A stretch of DNA of 64,000 nucleotides, taken from NCBI GenBank assembly GCA_040954595.2, contig CM082593.2, positions 9,858,001 to 9,922,000 on the forward strand, written 5' to 3'. The translations under genes were made by a program, and so were the position numbers. This document shows, in pieces, positions 11,670-21,451 of the stretch. The stretch comes from Balanoglossus misakiensis (taxonomy: Eukaryota; Hemichordata). Numbering within the stretch: the first letter of the stretch is position 1; each line of letters starts with the position of its first letter. The notes under the pieces are model-generated. The model ran no database searches and was not told the DNA's origin. It worked only from the letters and a program-made list of their open reading frames with translations.

Positions 11670-12659
11670 ATGTCAGAAGATTACAGCTTTGTTGAATGGT
11701 GTGAAGCGGCGGGTCTTTCAAAAGACACTATCAGCTCACTAACCACCTCCCAGGTCACATCCTCCGAAGTACTGTAGTGCCTCAGCGACCAAGACATTGT
11801 CGACCTACAACTACACATCGGTCAACATGGACTGCTTCGCCAGTTGCGAAACAAACTATGCTCTCAAAAAGCGGAATCCAAGCCCGTGGACACGCCGAAG
11901 CCCGCCGGCGAGGCCACCAAAGAGGTAACCACACAAGACTTGGCAAAAAACAAGGCACTGAATGAGCTCCTCGAAGCCCTAGGCAACGATGCCCTCAAAG
12001 ACGTCCTGTCCGACCAACCACAGGCCACAAACGCAAAGCCAGCCCCCGGGAAAGGTGAGCGAAAACCCCTACTAATTCCGGACTATGTCACCACGAAAAA
12101 GGGTTCGTTCGATCAACCAGACGAAACTGAACTGGCCGCCGACGGAGACACAAAATTAGTTATGCGAACAGCAAAACAACGACCGCGACCGGACCAAGTT
12201 TCACTGCCACAGTGGATATCAGCCAATGCCCGCATTTTAAAGGCACTGATCGCCCGCGGTATGTCCACGGAAGAGACACTGGCATATCTCGATCATACAA
12301 TTAATATTGGTGACTACACTCAATCATTCACAATCCCATCGGTCCTGACTTACGATCACGAGTGCAGGAAAAAGCAGGCTGCCGATTCGCTCGCGTGGGG
12401 AGCCGTAGACCTTCACCTGTCACTCTATCACCTTGATGAGCGGCAAGTCGCGCCTCAGCAAAAAGGGAAAAATACCACAGGCAACTCCAAAGGTCGCAGT
12501 TATGATTCGAAAGGCTAGGAAATTTGCTTCGATTTCCAAAACCCACCGGGCTGCAACCGCACCTACTGTCGTTTTGCGCACATATGCATCGAGGACGGGT
12601 GCCACAAAGATCACCCACAACACCGCCACAAATCGCTAACTTCGAACAATCATGCCTAG
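11670..12659 (+). pseudogene. Gag-like ORF1 of Ngaro-1: SAM-like domain, central domain, CCCH finger
   Basis: From ATG 11670 the frame gives an N-terminal ~60-residue helical segment (FVEWCEAAGLS... and DIVDLQLHIGQHGLLRQL) with the look of a SAM-like domain. A Lys/Pro/Ala-rich linker follows, then a central segment with LPQWISANARILKALIARG and LAYLDHTINIGDYT. The C-terminal finger is CFDFQNPPGC-NRTYC-RFAH (C-x8-C-x4-C-x3-H), followed by more Cys and His. TAG at 11775-11777 splits the SAM-like part. TAG at 12516-12518 separates the body from the finger. The frame then ends at TAG 12657-12659. I infer a nucleic-acid-binding structural protein. The SAM assignment comes from pattern only. Confidence 0.68.
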
Positions 12660-14460
12660 GATAAGGTTGCTAGCCCTCTTACTGATCACCTGGCAACGTG
12701 GAATGATGAACTGGAAAATGACATGGATCGCGACTTCATACTCAACGGTTTAAAATTTGGTTTCGATATCATTACCCCTGGTACCCCCCTTCAAAACGTG
12801 GACAGAAAAAAACTATGCGTCATGCTCTGACCCTGCTAATCGCAAGGCAGTCGAGGAACAAATTATCCATGAGGTTGATGTGGGTAATTACCGTGTCACA
12901 GCGGAGAAGCCTCAAATAATTAGCAGTTTAGGTGCCATCCCCAAGAAAAACTCTGACAAAGTCAGACTCATACACGACTGCAGCCGCCCAGTAGGAGGCG
13001 GTGTCAACGCGTACGCTTCTACTTCAACTTTTAAATATGAAACTATAGATCACGCGGTGCAACTGTGCAAAGTTGGTTCATATCTCGCGAAAGTGGACTT
13101 GAAGTCAGCGTACCGTTCGGTCCCTATAAGCACGGACTCGCAGCGAGCTACAGGTCTCCGCCACAAATTTTCAGGACAGAATACCTCTACTTATATGGTG
13201 GACACCAGGCTACCATTCGGGGCAGCCAAAAGCCCAGAAATTTTCACCCGCATAACGCAAAGCGTCACCAGAATGATGTGCAGAAAAGGGTACCAGGCGG
13301 TAATTGTTTATCTTGATGATTTTCTGATTATAGCGGACTCCAAATTTGCTTGCGAGCAAGCATTTCTGGCTTTATTACAACTTTTACAGAACCTTGGCTT
13401 CACAATAAACTGGGACAAAGTGGTAAACCCAACACAACAGCTGACATTTCTTGGCATAGAGATAAATGCACGCACACGGACGCTTTCCCTCAATAAGGGC
13501 AAATTACAGGACTTGAGCGACCTTTTGCAACACTGGCTTCCTAAGCGGCGAACAACCAAACGCGAACTCCAACAACTACTTGGCAAACTCAACTGGGCAG
13601 CACGGGTTATTCGCGGCGGACGCACATTTTTGAGACGTCTTATTGACTTGTCAAACTCAGTTTCACAGCAGTCTCATCACATACGCCTTCACAGGCACGC
13701 GAGAGCGGACATCCAATGGTGGACAAATCTGAGCAAAATTTTCAATGGTACGGCTTTCTTCATTGAGGAGACTCCGTTGCCCCAACAGGTTTTCACCACT
13801 GATGCATGCGCAATAGCGGGAGCAGGTATTTTCGCGAATGACTGGTTTTATACACAGTGGTCGGCCGACCACCCTATCTTGGCAGACATGCACATCAACT
13901 TACAGGAACTGTATACAGTCCTGATTGCATGCAGGCGATGGTGTTGTTTCTGGGACAAACGCCACATAGTGGTATATACAGACAATACCACAACCATGTA
14001 CGCCATTAACTCTGGTACATCCCGCAACAAAGCGGCTATGGAATGGCTTCGCGAGTTGTTCTGGCTGTCGGCACTATTTAATTTCCACATCACAGCCCGA
14101 TACGTGAGCACCAAGGACAACAGCGCAGACTCCTTATCGCGTTTACACTCTGCCAAACACTACTTCACAGCAGTGAACCTTCTCGCCAATCACCAGCTAC
14201 ACCCGCTAAGAGATTGGTATCGCCATATGACGGATGCTTCTTACTCTCTTCTACTTCAGGGCCTGTGCAGCAACAGTTACACCAGCTGGATATGGACATC
14301 GGCAAATACAAGCACGCAGCATATGCAGAATCAACAAAGAAAACATACAGCTCTCAACGTACTGCCTACCTCCGGTTTTGTCTCTACTTCGGCCTCAGGC
14401 CTGTGCCCTGCACGCAACTCACCGTCTGCAGATACATTGTCTTCCTGGCTCGGTCACTAA
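12660..14460 (+). pseudogene. Reverse transcriptase-RNase H of Ngaro-1
   Basis: An upstream segment in the ORF1 frame (WNDELENDMDRDF...GLKFGFDIITPG) leads into the RT frame after a seven-A run at 12806-12812, so one base was probably gained or lost there. RT motifs are SSLGAIPKKNSDKVRLIHD, LAKVDLKSAYRSVPI, LPFGAAKSPEIF and the catalytic VYLDDFLII. A thumb-like region with LLGKLNWAARVIRGGRTFLRR is typical of YR retroelements. RNase H follows with TTDACAIAGAG, LQELYTV, YTDNTTTMYAIN and SADSLSR. The last ~250 nt overlap the recombinase ORF in another frame. No methyltransferase domain is seen, which again favours Ngaro or PAT over DIRS. Confidence 0.88.
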
Positions 14461-15260
14461 AACCTAGTAGCCTCCCAGGATATTTGAACATTATTAGACT
14501 CTTACATGCTGAAGCTGGCTACGCCAACCCTTTAGAGAACAACTGGCTCCTTTGTATTTTGAAGCGGGGCATAGCTAGGACTCACAGGGTCCCACCCAGC
14601 CAAAAACTGCCAATCTCGCCTTCAATACTGAAGGACATTCACTCACACCTGGATCTGTCAATCCCCTTCAATGCCACATTTTGGTGCGCTTGTCTTTTCG
14701 CATTTTTCACCTTCGCCAGAAAGTCCACATTGTTGTTAAAAGATCAAACACTGCCAAATTCCAGTAAGTAATTGCGCAGAGATGATGTGTCCGTTCACAA
14801 CGGTCTGGCTACCATTACGGTCCGCCACACAAAAACTATCCAGTATGGCCAACGAGTACTAGAGTTGCCCCTTCAACAAATTGCCAACTCCTGCCTATGT
14901 CCGGTGGCAGCTTTCCACCAGATGCTTCATCTCTCCCCATCAGAGGAACCTCATACCCATTTATTTTCATATCGACCATCAGTCAATGCACCCACATCCT
15001 GCCCTCAGGTTCTCACTCATTCAAAGTTTACAAAGACACTCAGACTAGTCCTGAGCAATTGTGGCTACAAACCATCCCTGTATTCGGGTCATTCATTTCG
15101 CAGGGGAGGGGCAACATTTGCGGTGAACTTGGGTATTCCCCCTCTTCTCATCAAATTACAAGGCGGCTGGAGCTCAAATGCCTTCAAACGCTATACTGTC
15201 ATTTCCTCGGAAACCAAATGTAGAGTCGCCAAATCCCTGGCGTTAGCCTTATCAGATTAG
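14214..15260 (+). pseudogene. Tyrosine recombinase of Ngaro-1, one in-frame stop
   Basis: An N-terminal core-binding-like region (ESTKKTYSSQRTAYLRFC) is followed by the catalytic part with FARKSTLLL, then HSFRRGG (the H-x-x-R box) and GGWSSNAFKRYTV, which supplies the Trp and nucleophilic Tyr. YR enzymes integrate the circular cDNA of these elements in place of a DDE integrase. TAA at 14769-14771 interrupts an otherwise continuous frame. Its 5' part overlaps the RNase H ORF, as is common in this group. Confidence 0.88.
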
Positions 15261-15301
15261 TAAGGGCGCTAGCACGCACTGCCTGTGTTGGGGGTATTGT
15301 T

Positions 15302-15418
15302 TGGCGGTTTTTCAGGCTATTTAGCCGGTCAACATGAGAAATTAAACTAGTTGACCTTTACCCCCAACACTTGTGTCTGTTTTATTAGTTTGTTAGTGAT
15401 AGTAGTGTTGCCATTTAA
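15302..15418. repeat. Split direct repeat B1 of Ngaro-1
   Basis: TGGCGGTTTTTCAGGC to TGCCATTTAA. It matches 15656-15772 with few differences and directly abuts A2. Confidence 0.92.
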
Positions 15419-15535
15419 GTGTACAATAACACTTGTTTTATTGGAGTTTAAATGGAGCTGGGATCGAGGATGTGGGAGTTGGTCCTGGGACGAGGCTACC
15501 TCGTGGTTTTTTTGCCCAGACGGACAGCGGACATT
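15419..15535. repeat. Split direct repeat A2 of Ngaro-1
   Basis: Second copy of 11482-11597, lying between B1 and B2. Confidence 0.92.
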
Positions 15536-15655
15536 CCCCACCCTCCCTCCCATTGTTTAAAAAAATACGATAATGTTATTAAAAGTTAAGAGCTTTATCG
15601 TTAGAAGCGCTTTTAGTGTTACATGCTTCGCCTCTGCATTCTGTAATTCCTGTTC

Positions 15656-15772
15656 TGGCGGTTTTTCAGGCTATTTAGCCGGTCAACATGAGAAATTAAA
15701 ATAGTTGACCTTTACCCCCAACACTTGTGTCTGTTTTATTAGTTTGTTAGTGATAGTAGTGCTGCCATTTAA
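15656..15772. repeat. Split direct repeat B2 of Ngaro-1 (3' end of element)
   Basis: Second copy of 15302-15418. Immediately after it, ATATTAATATTATTACATAA continues the dispersed repeat as in the empty copy near 46735. Confidence 0.92.
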
Positions 15773-17939
15773 ATATTAATATTATTACATAAACGACACT
15801 CTTACTTAGCATAGGAATTGGTCAGGTGAACTATATTCGCAGAGCTGACCAATTGTTTAAGTAAAATTCAAGTTGGGTAATATGGACGTATTCACATTTA
15901 CAAACTGTGCTATGTATGGGATAGTGATGTTGCCTAATTTGAACGTCTCCACATTTACTTGAATTCTAGTAGTAGCTAAACAAGGCTGCCTATAAAAAGA
16001 TCATTGTGAAACATACACAACACTTTTATTGAGCATGGGAAATGTTAATGAGAACTGTGTTCTCGGAGCTCACAAACAGTGTTATGGGAAATTCAAGCTG
16101 CTAAACTTGCATGTCTCTACATTTACTGAAATTCTGATTATGAGCTAAATAAGGCAATGTATGGGAATGTCATTTTACCGCATACTGTCACACAACATTT
16201 CTATTTAGCATGGGAAATAGTCTTAAGAACAGTATTCTCAGAGTTGACAAACTGTGTTATGTGTAGGATATTCAAGTTGCCTAATTGACAATTGTTAGCA
16301 ACCAGTTGTCTTCAAGAAGGTTTGGGGCACCAACCTCAACGTGCTTTATTCTCACTACATTTAGGTACCCAGGTATGCTAGATGGTTTTAGTGATCTATA
16401 AAGTTACCTTGTATATTGAGCAACTGTTAACTTGGAGTGTTGCTCAATGATAGGAAAGTCCTTTGTTCATTTTCAAAAATGTGAACAAAACACACTGAGT
16501 TATGTACAGGATATTGATGTTGCCTAATTTGCATGTCTCCACATTTACTTAAACTCTAAAAGGGAGACAAATGTCGCAGCAGAGGGAAAATAATTATGCC
16601 ACACGCAACACATTTATTGAGCATGGGAAATGTTCATGAGAACTGTCTTATGAGAATTCTCAGGGCTCACAAACTGTGTTATAGGAAATCTGACAAGGAA
16701 TCCAAACTGTAACACATACACAACATTGTTATTTAGCCTGGGAAATGGTCCTGAGAACAATATTCTCAGAGTTGACAAACTGTGTTATGTGCATGTTATA
16801 TTGATGTTGTCTAATTTGTACGCCTGTACATTTATTAATACTCTGACAGTGAGCTTAATAACGCAGCGCCGGCTAAGGTCATGTTGCCATGTACACAACA
16901 TTTTTAATTAGCATAGGTAATGGTCATGATAACTTCATTTGCAGAGCTGTCAAACTGTGTTATGTGAAATTCATGTTGCCTTTTTCGTGATGATGGCTTG
17001 TGGTACACAAGGGTTAACAGCAATCAGCAATTGCTTGTATGAAGGGTATGATGATTGGTTTACAAATGTGAATGGTATAATAATGGGCAACACACGTGGA
17101 AGGGTTTAATAAACAGTTAACAAATGTGGTGATGGTTTGCGGTAAAATTGAGTGTACACAGATTATAATGGGCCAAACAATGAGTATAATAAAGATAATT
17201 GCACTGTGCATGTCCCGCACTTTGGCCCCTCACTATTGTATTTTCGACACCCTTACATACCTTTTAATGATGGTGAAGGGTTTTATGTGAATGGTGTAAT
17301 AAAGGTTAACAAATGTGGTGATAGCTTTGGTGTACAGGCTGTAAATATTGATAGTAATGACAAAGGTATAATAATAAAAGCTTAAATAAGTGTCGGGGTA
17401 TACTCATCATGATGGTTCGTTCATTGGTTAATGTGTATATTTTATGAATAACATGCTATTGTTTCTCAGATAGTTCATAATCAGGATTTTTCCATGCACA
17501 TCGTCATCATGATTCAGTGGAATTCTTCGGAATGGTACCTGTGATCATTTTCACGCACCGACACACTGTACGCGGCAGACATGCAGAAAATATTAACACG
17601 TAACTCGCACGCATAATGTTAAATCTAAACGACTATATGTTAGGTTACCTTCAACTCCCCACCCCATCCACATTCCACATTTAGCTTGCAGTGAGGTTTT
17701 GGGGTAGTACCGATTGGGAAACTTCAAGGTTCATTCACTGTATCAAATATTGGATTTGTCACACTGTGTCTGGGGTGGGTAAAACATGGAGAAATGTTGT
17801 CAGTAAACTTTAACCAGGCAGGTCACATGAAAGGAAGATTTTATTGTTTGAGTTCGATGACATACATGATAAGATTTGTCACTTTTGACACCTTTTTGCA
17901 ATTTGACTTAGACGCAGATGTATCTTTTCATTTGGACAC
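15773..17939. repeat. Dispersed repeat, copy A (first part), with diverged ~180-240-bp internal tandem units
   Basis: Homologous to 46728-50860. Shared phrases include TGGTCCTGAGAACAATATTC, GACAAACTGTGTTATG and GGTAACAAATGTGGTGATAG-like text. Within it, units of the type 'ACACAACACTTTTATTGAGCATGGGAAATG ... CTCACAAACTGTGTTATG' recur with variable spacing between 15790 and 16990. No ORF has a recognisable product. It is cut at 17940 by the gypsy insertion and continues at 29114. Confidence 0.82.
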
Positions 17940-18170
17940 TGTTATGTTTACTGACTCGGTGAGATCAGGTAACGTTTTGTGTAACTCTTTTAATGAGAAA
18001 CTTCAACTGGAACACGAACACAACAACTGTACGTTCTGCTAGTACAAGATGGCAGCCATGAACGCAGGGAAAAAACATGACCTTACAATGTCATATAAAC
18101 TCTGCTAGAGGGCGCTCTATCAAAGCATTGCATGTGGTATGCTATAGTGGGTTATAGGCATATCATAACA
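17940..18170 (-). repeat. 3' LTR of the Mag-like gypsy element
   Basis: 231 bp, matching 23551-23781 with a handful of differences (for example TAACG/TAATG). It contains AAGATGGCAGCCATG, a YY1-like motif present in both LTRs. Confidence 0.93.
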
Positions 18171-18184
18171 TCCCCCTCCTTAAG
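18171..18184 (-). promoter_or_regulatory. Polypurine tract of the Mag-like gypsy element
   Basis: On the minus strand TTAAGGAGGGGGA lies directly against the 3' LTR, the expected plus-strand primer position. Confidence 0.75.
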
Positions 18185-18432
18185 CTGGATAGCAAACTTG
18201 TGAAAAGTGTATTGCGATAAATGTTCAGACACAGAGTCCATAATGTTCTATCAACTGAGAGTTCCTATCAGTCTATGAATTCATGCAAACAGTGTTCATT
18301 GTAATGTTCAAATAACGCTAAAGTTTTGACACTGGGAATAACACCAACACTGTGAAATGTACTGCAAGATTTTCAGCTTTGTGAAATGTTTTAACAAGAA
18401 TGCAACATCAACAACTAATGGTCTCTGGTGAT

Positions 18433-20437
18433 TCACGAGAGTACAAAATCATCGAATTTGCTCGGTAGTTTACTGTTCCGCTTTGGGCGATCCACAGAAC
18501 AAGGAGCAAGTGTTTCTTGAGCGGTGTCTGCCTTGAGTGCACATCTGACATCTGGCTGGCGATCACCTGTTTCATCAGTTGCAGTGCGGCTGGATGCTGC
18601 ATTGTGGTGCGGTTGGTGCGTGGGCTTTACATGAACTAAATCATGCTGATATTGAACTCCCTCCGGGGTCCGGATGGTGTATCTGCGATCAGACGACTTG
18701 TCAATCACCGTAGCTGGTTGCCAGGTTGACTTTGGTGTCTTCTGAAATCTGCATGGGGAGCCAATATGGAGTGGCATTTTTTCAGCATGTCCTCCATGAG
18801 GTATGTAAGAGGTCAAAACTCGGTAGTCTGCACCAGGTTCTGCGCCAGGCGCATTTTCATAAAAGGGAACTCTGCGCCATGTGTTTGCACCATGCATTCT
18901 GCGCCACCCTTTGCGCCAAGCGATCTGCGCCACCCTATTCACGTACGTGCATGTGTAGGATGGACGGTAACAACGCAGCGTCCCAGTACACGCACAATAT
19001 ACACGTTTGTACATTACATGTTTATTTCAAATGAAAGGTAATTAAAAAGAACTTTTGTACAGCGTGTAATTTCTGAAAATTGTTGAGAAAAAAAAAGTAA
19101 ATTCAAGTTCGTTCGCGGGCTGAATGGGTTAACAGGAACAGTTGGTTTCCTGGAAACTACTGATAACTTCGTAAACAACGTTCAGTCTATTATTTCTTCA
19201 GAAAACCGTTGAGAGATGATTGTTTTAGGGAACATCGCTTCTGCACAATGGCGTTCGGTCATCGATTTCAAATTCTGGATTTCGGTGAGATAGCGAGTCG
19301 CCATCTGGGTCGACGTTTTCAGTGTTGTCACTCATGTTTTACTGTCATAATTAATATTCACCGATAAGATTAATAAATCGCCGCCCTAGTCGACACTACG
19401 TGGCCTCACTGTAGGTTGTATTGTTTACAACAGAGATTCACACCTCGCCAAGGGGTGGCTTATCAGTAAATTGCTAACGAAGTGTTGACAAACCGTCGTC
19501 TTGACTATTGTTCGGAAGACAGGAAAACCAAAATTAGCACATCGTTGCGGTAATTTTTGATGAAAGACATGATGTCAACCTTTTCAATGAAGTGATCGGT
19601 TGAATTTGAGGGGTGGGACCGACCAACGCTGTCGGTGTTCGAAGTGGCAATGATCACTTTACGTGATGTCATCACGAGAATGCGTCGCGTTATCGACCAA
19701 AATTCGTGTAATAACCCCTTTATCGTACATGCCTACCTATAAAACAGTACGATTTGCGAAAATGCACCGAGAAAAACAATTTCACGGCCAGAAATTTGAA
19801 CAGGACGTCCTGAGATCACAGCAGTAGCCCATAGCCAAGTGAAACTGGGCGATGCGATCAGGTGATCAACGTGTAGGCAGTAGTATCATTCTAAGGGGCT
19901 GGCAGCTTCAATTACGATGGGCACATCCGCATTCTGAATAAAATTGTCTACGTTCTCTTTCCAAATAACAAGTTAACAATTATTTTGCATTGAGAAATAC
20001 GACGCAAGAAAAATGATACATTCAACATGGCAAAACCACCAGGTTTGAAAACGTTATTACATGCTTTATTTTTATCGATCGTCCATCAATGGTCCCCTAG
20101 GACTGCGAGGCGAACGCGAACGAGACCCAGGCTCCACTGGGACGCCGCGTCGTTGCCGTCCATCCTACACATGCACGTACGTACGCAGATCGCTTGGCGC
20201 AAAGGGTGGCGCAGAATGCATGGTGCAAACACATGGCGCAGAGTTCCCTTTTATGAAAATGCGCCTGGCGCAGAACCTGGTGCAGACTACCGAGTTTTGA
20301 CCTCTTACATACCTGCCTCCATTTGAGTTTGCTCGCTGCTCGATTCTGTCTCTGTAGACATCTGAGGCTGGTTGATGACCGTACCGGTACTGTATGAATG
20401 GAAGATTTGTCTCCACCTTTCTGCCGGGGAACATCAA
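18433..20437 (-). pseudogene. Integrase C-terminal region of the gypsy element, split by a hAT-like insertion
   Basis: The piece 20323-20437 (minus) and the piece 18433-18790 belong together. The latter has the GPY/F-like tail pattern PCRFQKTPKSTWQPATVIDK, then RRYTIRTPEGVQYQHDLVHV and a basic end. The 1.5-kb insertion at 18798-20315 lies between them. A hybrid frame running from the insertion into the integrase end (18433-19014) is a by-product of the insertion and not a gene. Confidence 0.75.
18798..20315. mobile_element. Non-autonomous hAT-like element with ~185-bp terminal inverted repeats
   Basis: Left arm 18798-18987 and right arm 20136-20315 are reverse complements, starting (G/C)AGGTATGTAAGAGG. 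The 7-bp direct repeat CCTCCAT flanks both ends (18791-18797 and 20316-20322). Near the termini TGCGCCA occurs five times in the left arm and in mirrored positions in the right, like subterminal transposase-binding repeats. The internal ~1.15 kb (18988-20135) has no transposase-like ORF. hAT is suggested by TIR type and TSD size (hAT usually makes 8 bp; 7 exact bases are seen here). Confidence 0.8.
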
Positions 20438-20637
20438 CGCGAATGGAGACGGAACGTCTGCTGTGATGGGTGTATCACGTAGCGTTGTGAGGATTTCTCT
20501 CAGGTTTTCCTCTCCTTTCTTGAGCGACTTTTAAGCATGGCTTTCACCGTGCCTCTTCCTGCACGCCCATTCGCTTGTTGGTGATAGGGTGCACTGGTGG
20601 AATACCATATTTCATGGGATCTGCAGTACTCGTGGTA

Positions 20638-21422
20638 TCATTCCTCACTTATGAGTTGTGAGCCGTTGTCGGAAATCAATTTCTCGGGGTAGCCGAAATT
20701 GGAGAAAATTTCGTCTAGCTTGCCGATGACTGTTGAGCTTCGTGTGTTGGGTAGCTTGTTTGCCCAGACGAAACCTGTGTAGTAGTCAACGCTAAGCAGG
20801 TACTGAGATGACTCAAACTCGAATAAGTCGCTGCCAATCGTCTGCATGGCTTCAATGCTGTGGATTGGTTGTACTGGAAGCTTGGTTTGGCTTCGCTGAT
20901 ATGACATGATATGATATGATATTGGTTACAGTCGCGTACCATGTTTTCGATGTCTGCGTTCAGACCGGGCCAGTACACTGATTGTCGGGCTCGAAGTCTG
21001 GTTTTCTCGACACCTTGGTGCTGTTGGTGAAGTACTTGTAGGATGTGTTGACTCATACTGGACGGTATGACGATTCTGTGACCTTTCAGCACAACACCCT
21101 TAGAGCGATGCTGTCAGTATGCGTGGGCTGTTTCGTTGCACTGGTTCTTCTCTTTCGGCCATCCGTTTGTTATGTACACAGACAATGACTGAAGAACTGA
21201 GTCAGCGTCAGTCAGTTGGCGGATCCGATCTATGACAAAGGGCTTCATAGTGGAAATTTCGTGCACATGAACATCAACATCAGGAAACTGATATGTGGTC
21301 TGCTTCATGTCTACGCATCTGGAAAAACAGTCGGCGAGTGGTACGTCCTGACCTGGGACGTAATGGATAGCGTACTTGTATCCCTGTATGTGTAGAATCA
21401 GTCTCTGCAGCCTAACTGGCAT
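20638..21422 (-). pseudogene. RNase H end and integrase core of the gypsy element, frameshifted
   Basis: 21114-21422 gives the RNase H tail (VPGQDVPLADCFSR). 20715-21092 gives the integrase HHCC zinc region (HQQHQGVEKTRLRARQSVYW, then a Cys-x-x-Tyr where Cys-x-x-Cys is expected). 20638-20907, in another frame, gives the catalytic core (IGSDLFEFE, LLSVDYYTGFVW, KLISDNGSQ). The frames differ, so at least two indels separate them. DDE integrases insert the cDNA ends. This copy cannot be translated through. Confidence 0.82.
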
Positions 21423-21451
21423 CTTGCAAATTTGCTTCTTTGCTATCGCTT

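Larger units (their letters stand above)
11482..15772 (+). mobile_element. Ngaro-like YR retrotransposon 1 with split direct repeats
   Basis: Two direct-repeat pairs are arranged A1 (11482-11597) - ORFs - B1 (15302-15418) - A2 (15419-15535) - B2 (15656-15772). This is the split-direct-repeat layout of Ngaro and PAT elements rather than the inverted termini of DIRS. Inside, in order, are a gag-like ORF, RT plus RNase H, and a tyrosine recombinase. The empty site is visible in the paralogous repeat near 46728-46745, where the two flanks are contiguous. Coding lesions (TAG at 11775 and 12516, an indel near 12806, TAA at 14769) make it inactive as read. Confidence 0.9.

Noticed and set aside
18433-19014. 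193-aa minus-strand ORF as a novel protein
   Set aside because: It is a chimera created where the hAT-like terminal repeat joins the gypsy integrase C-terminus.
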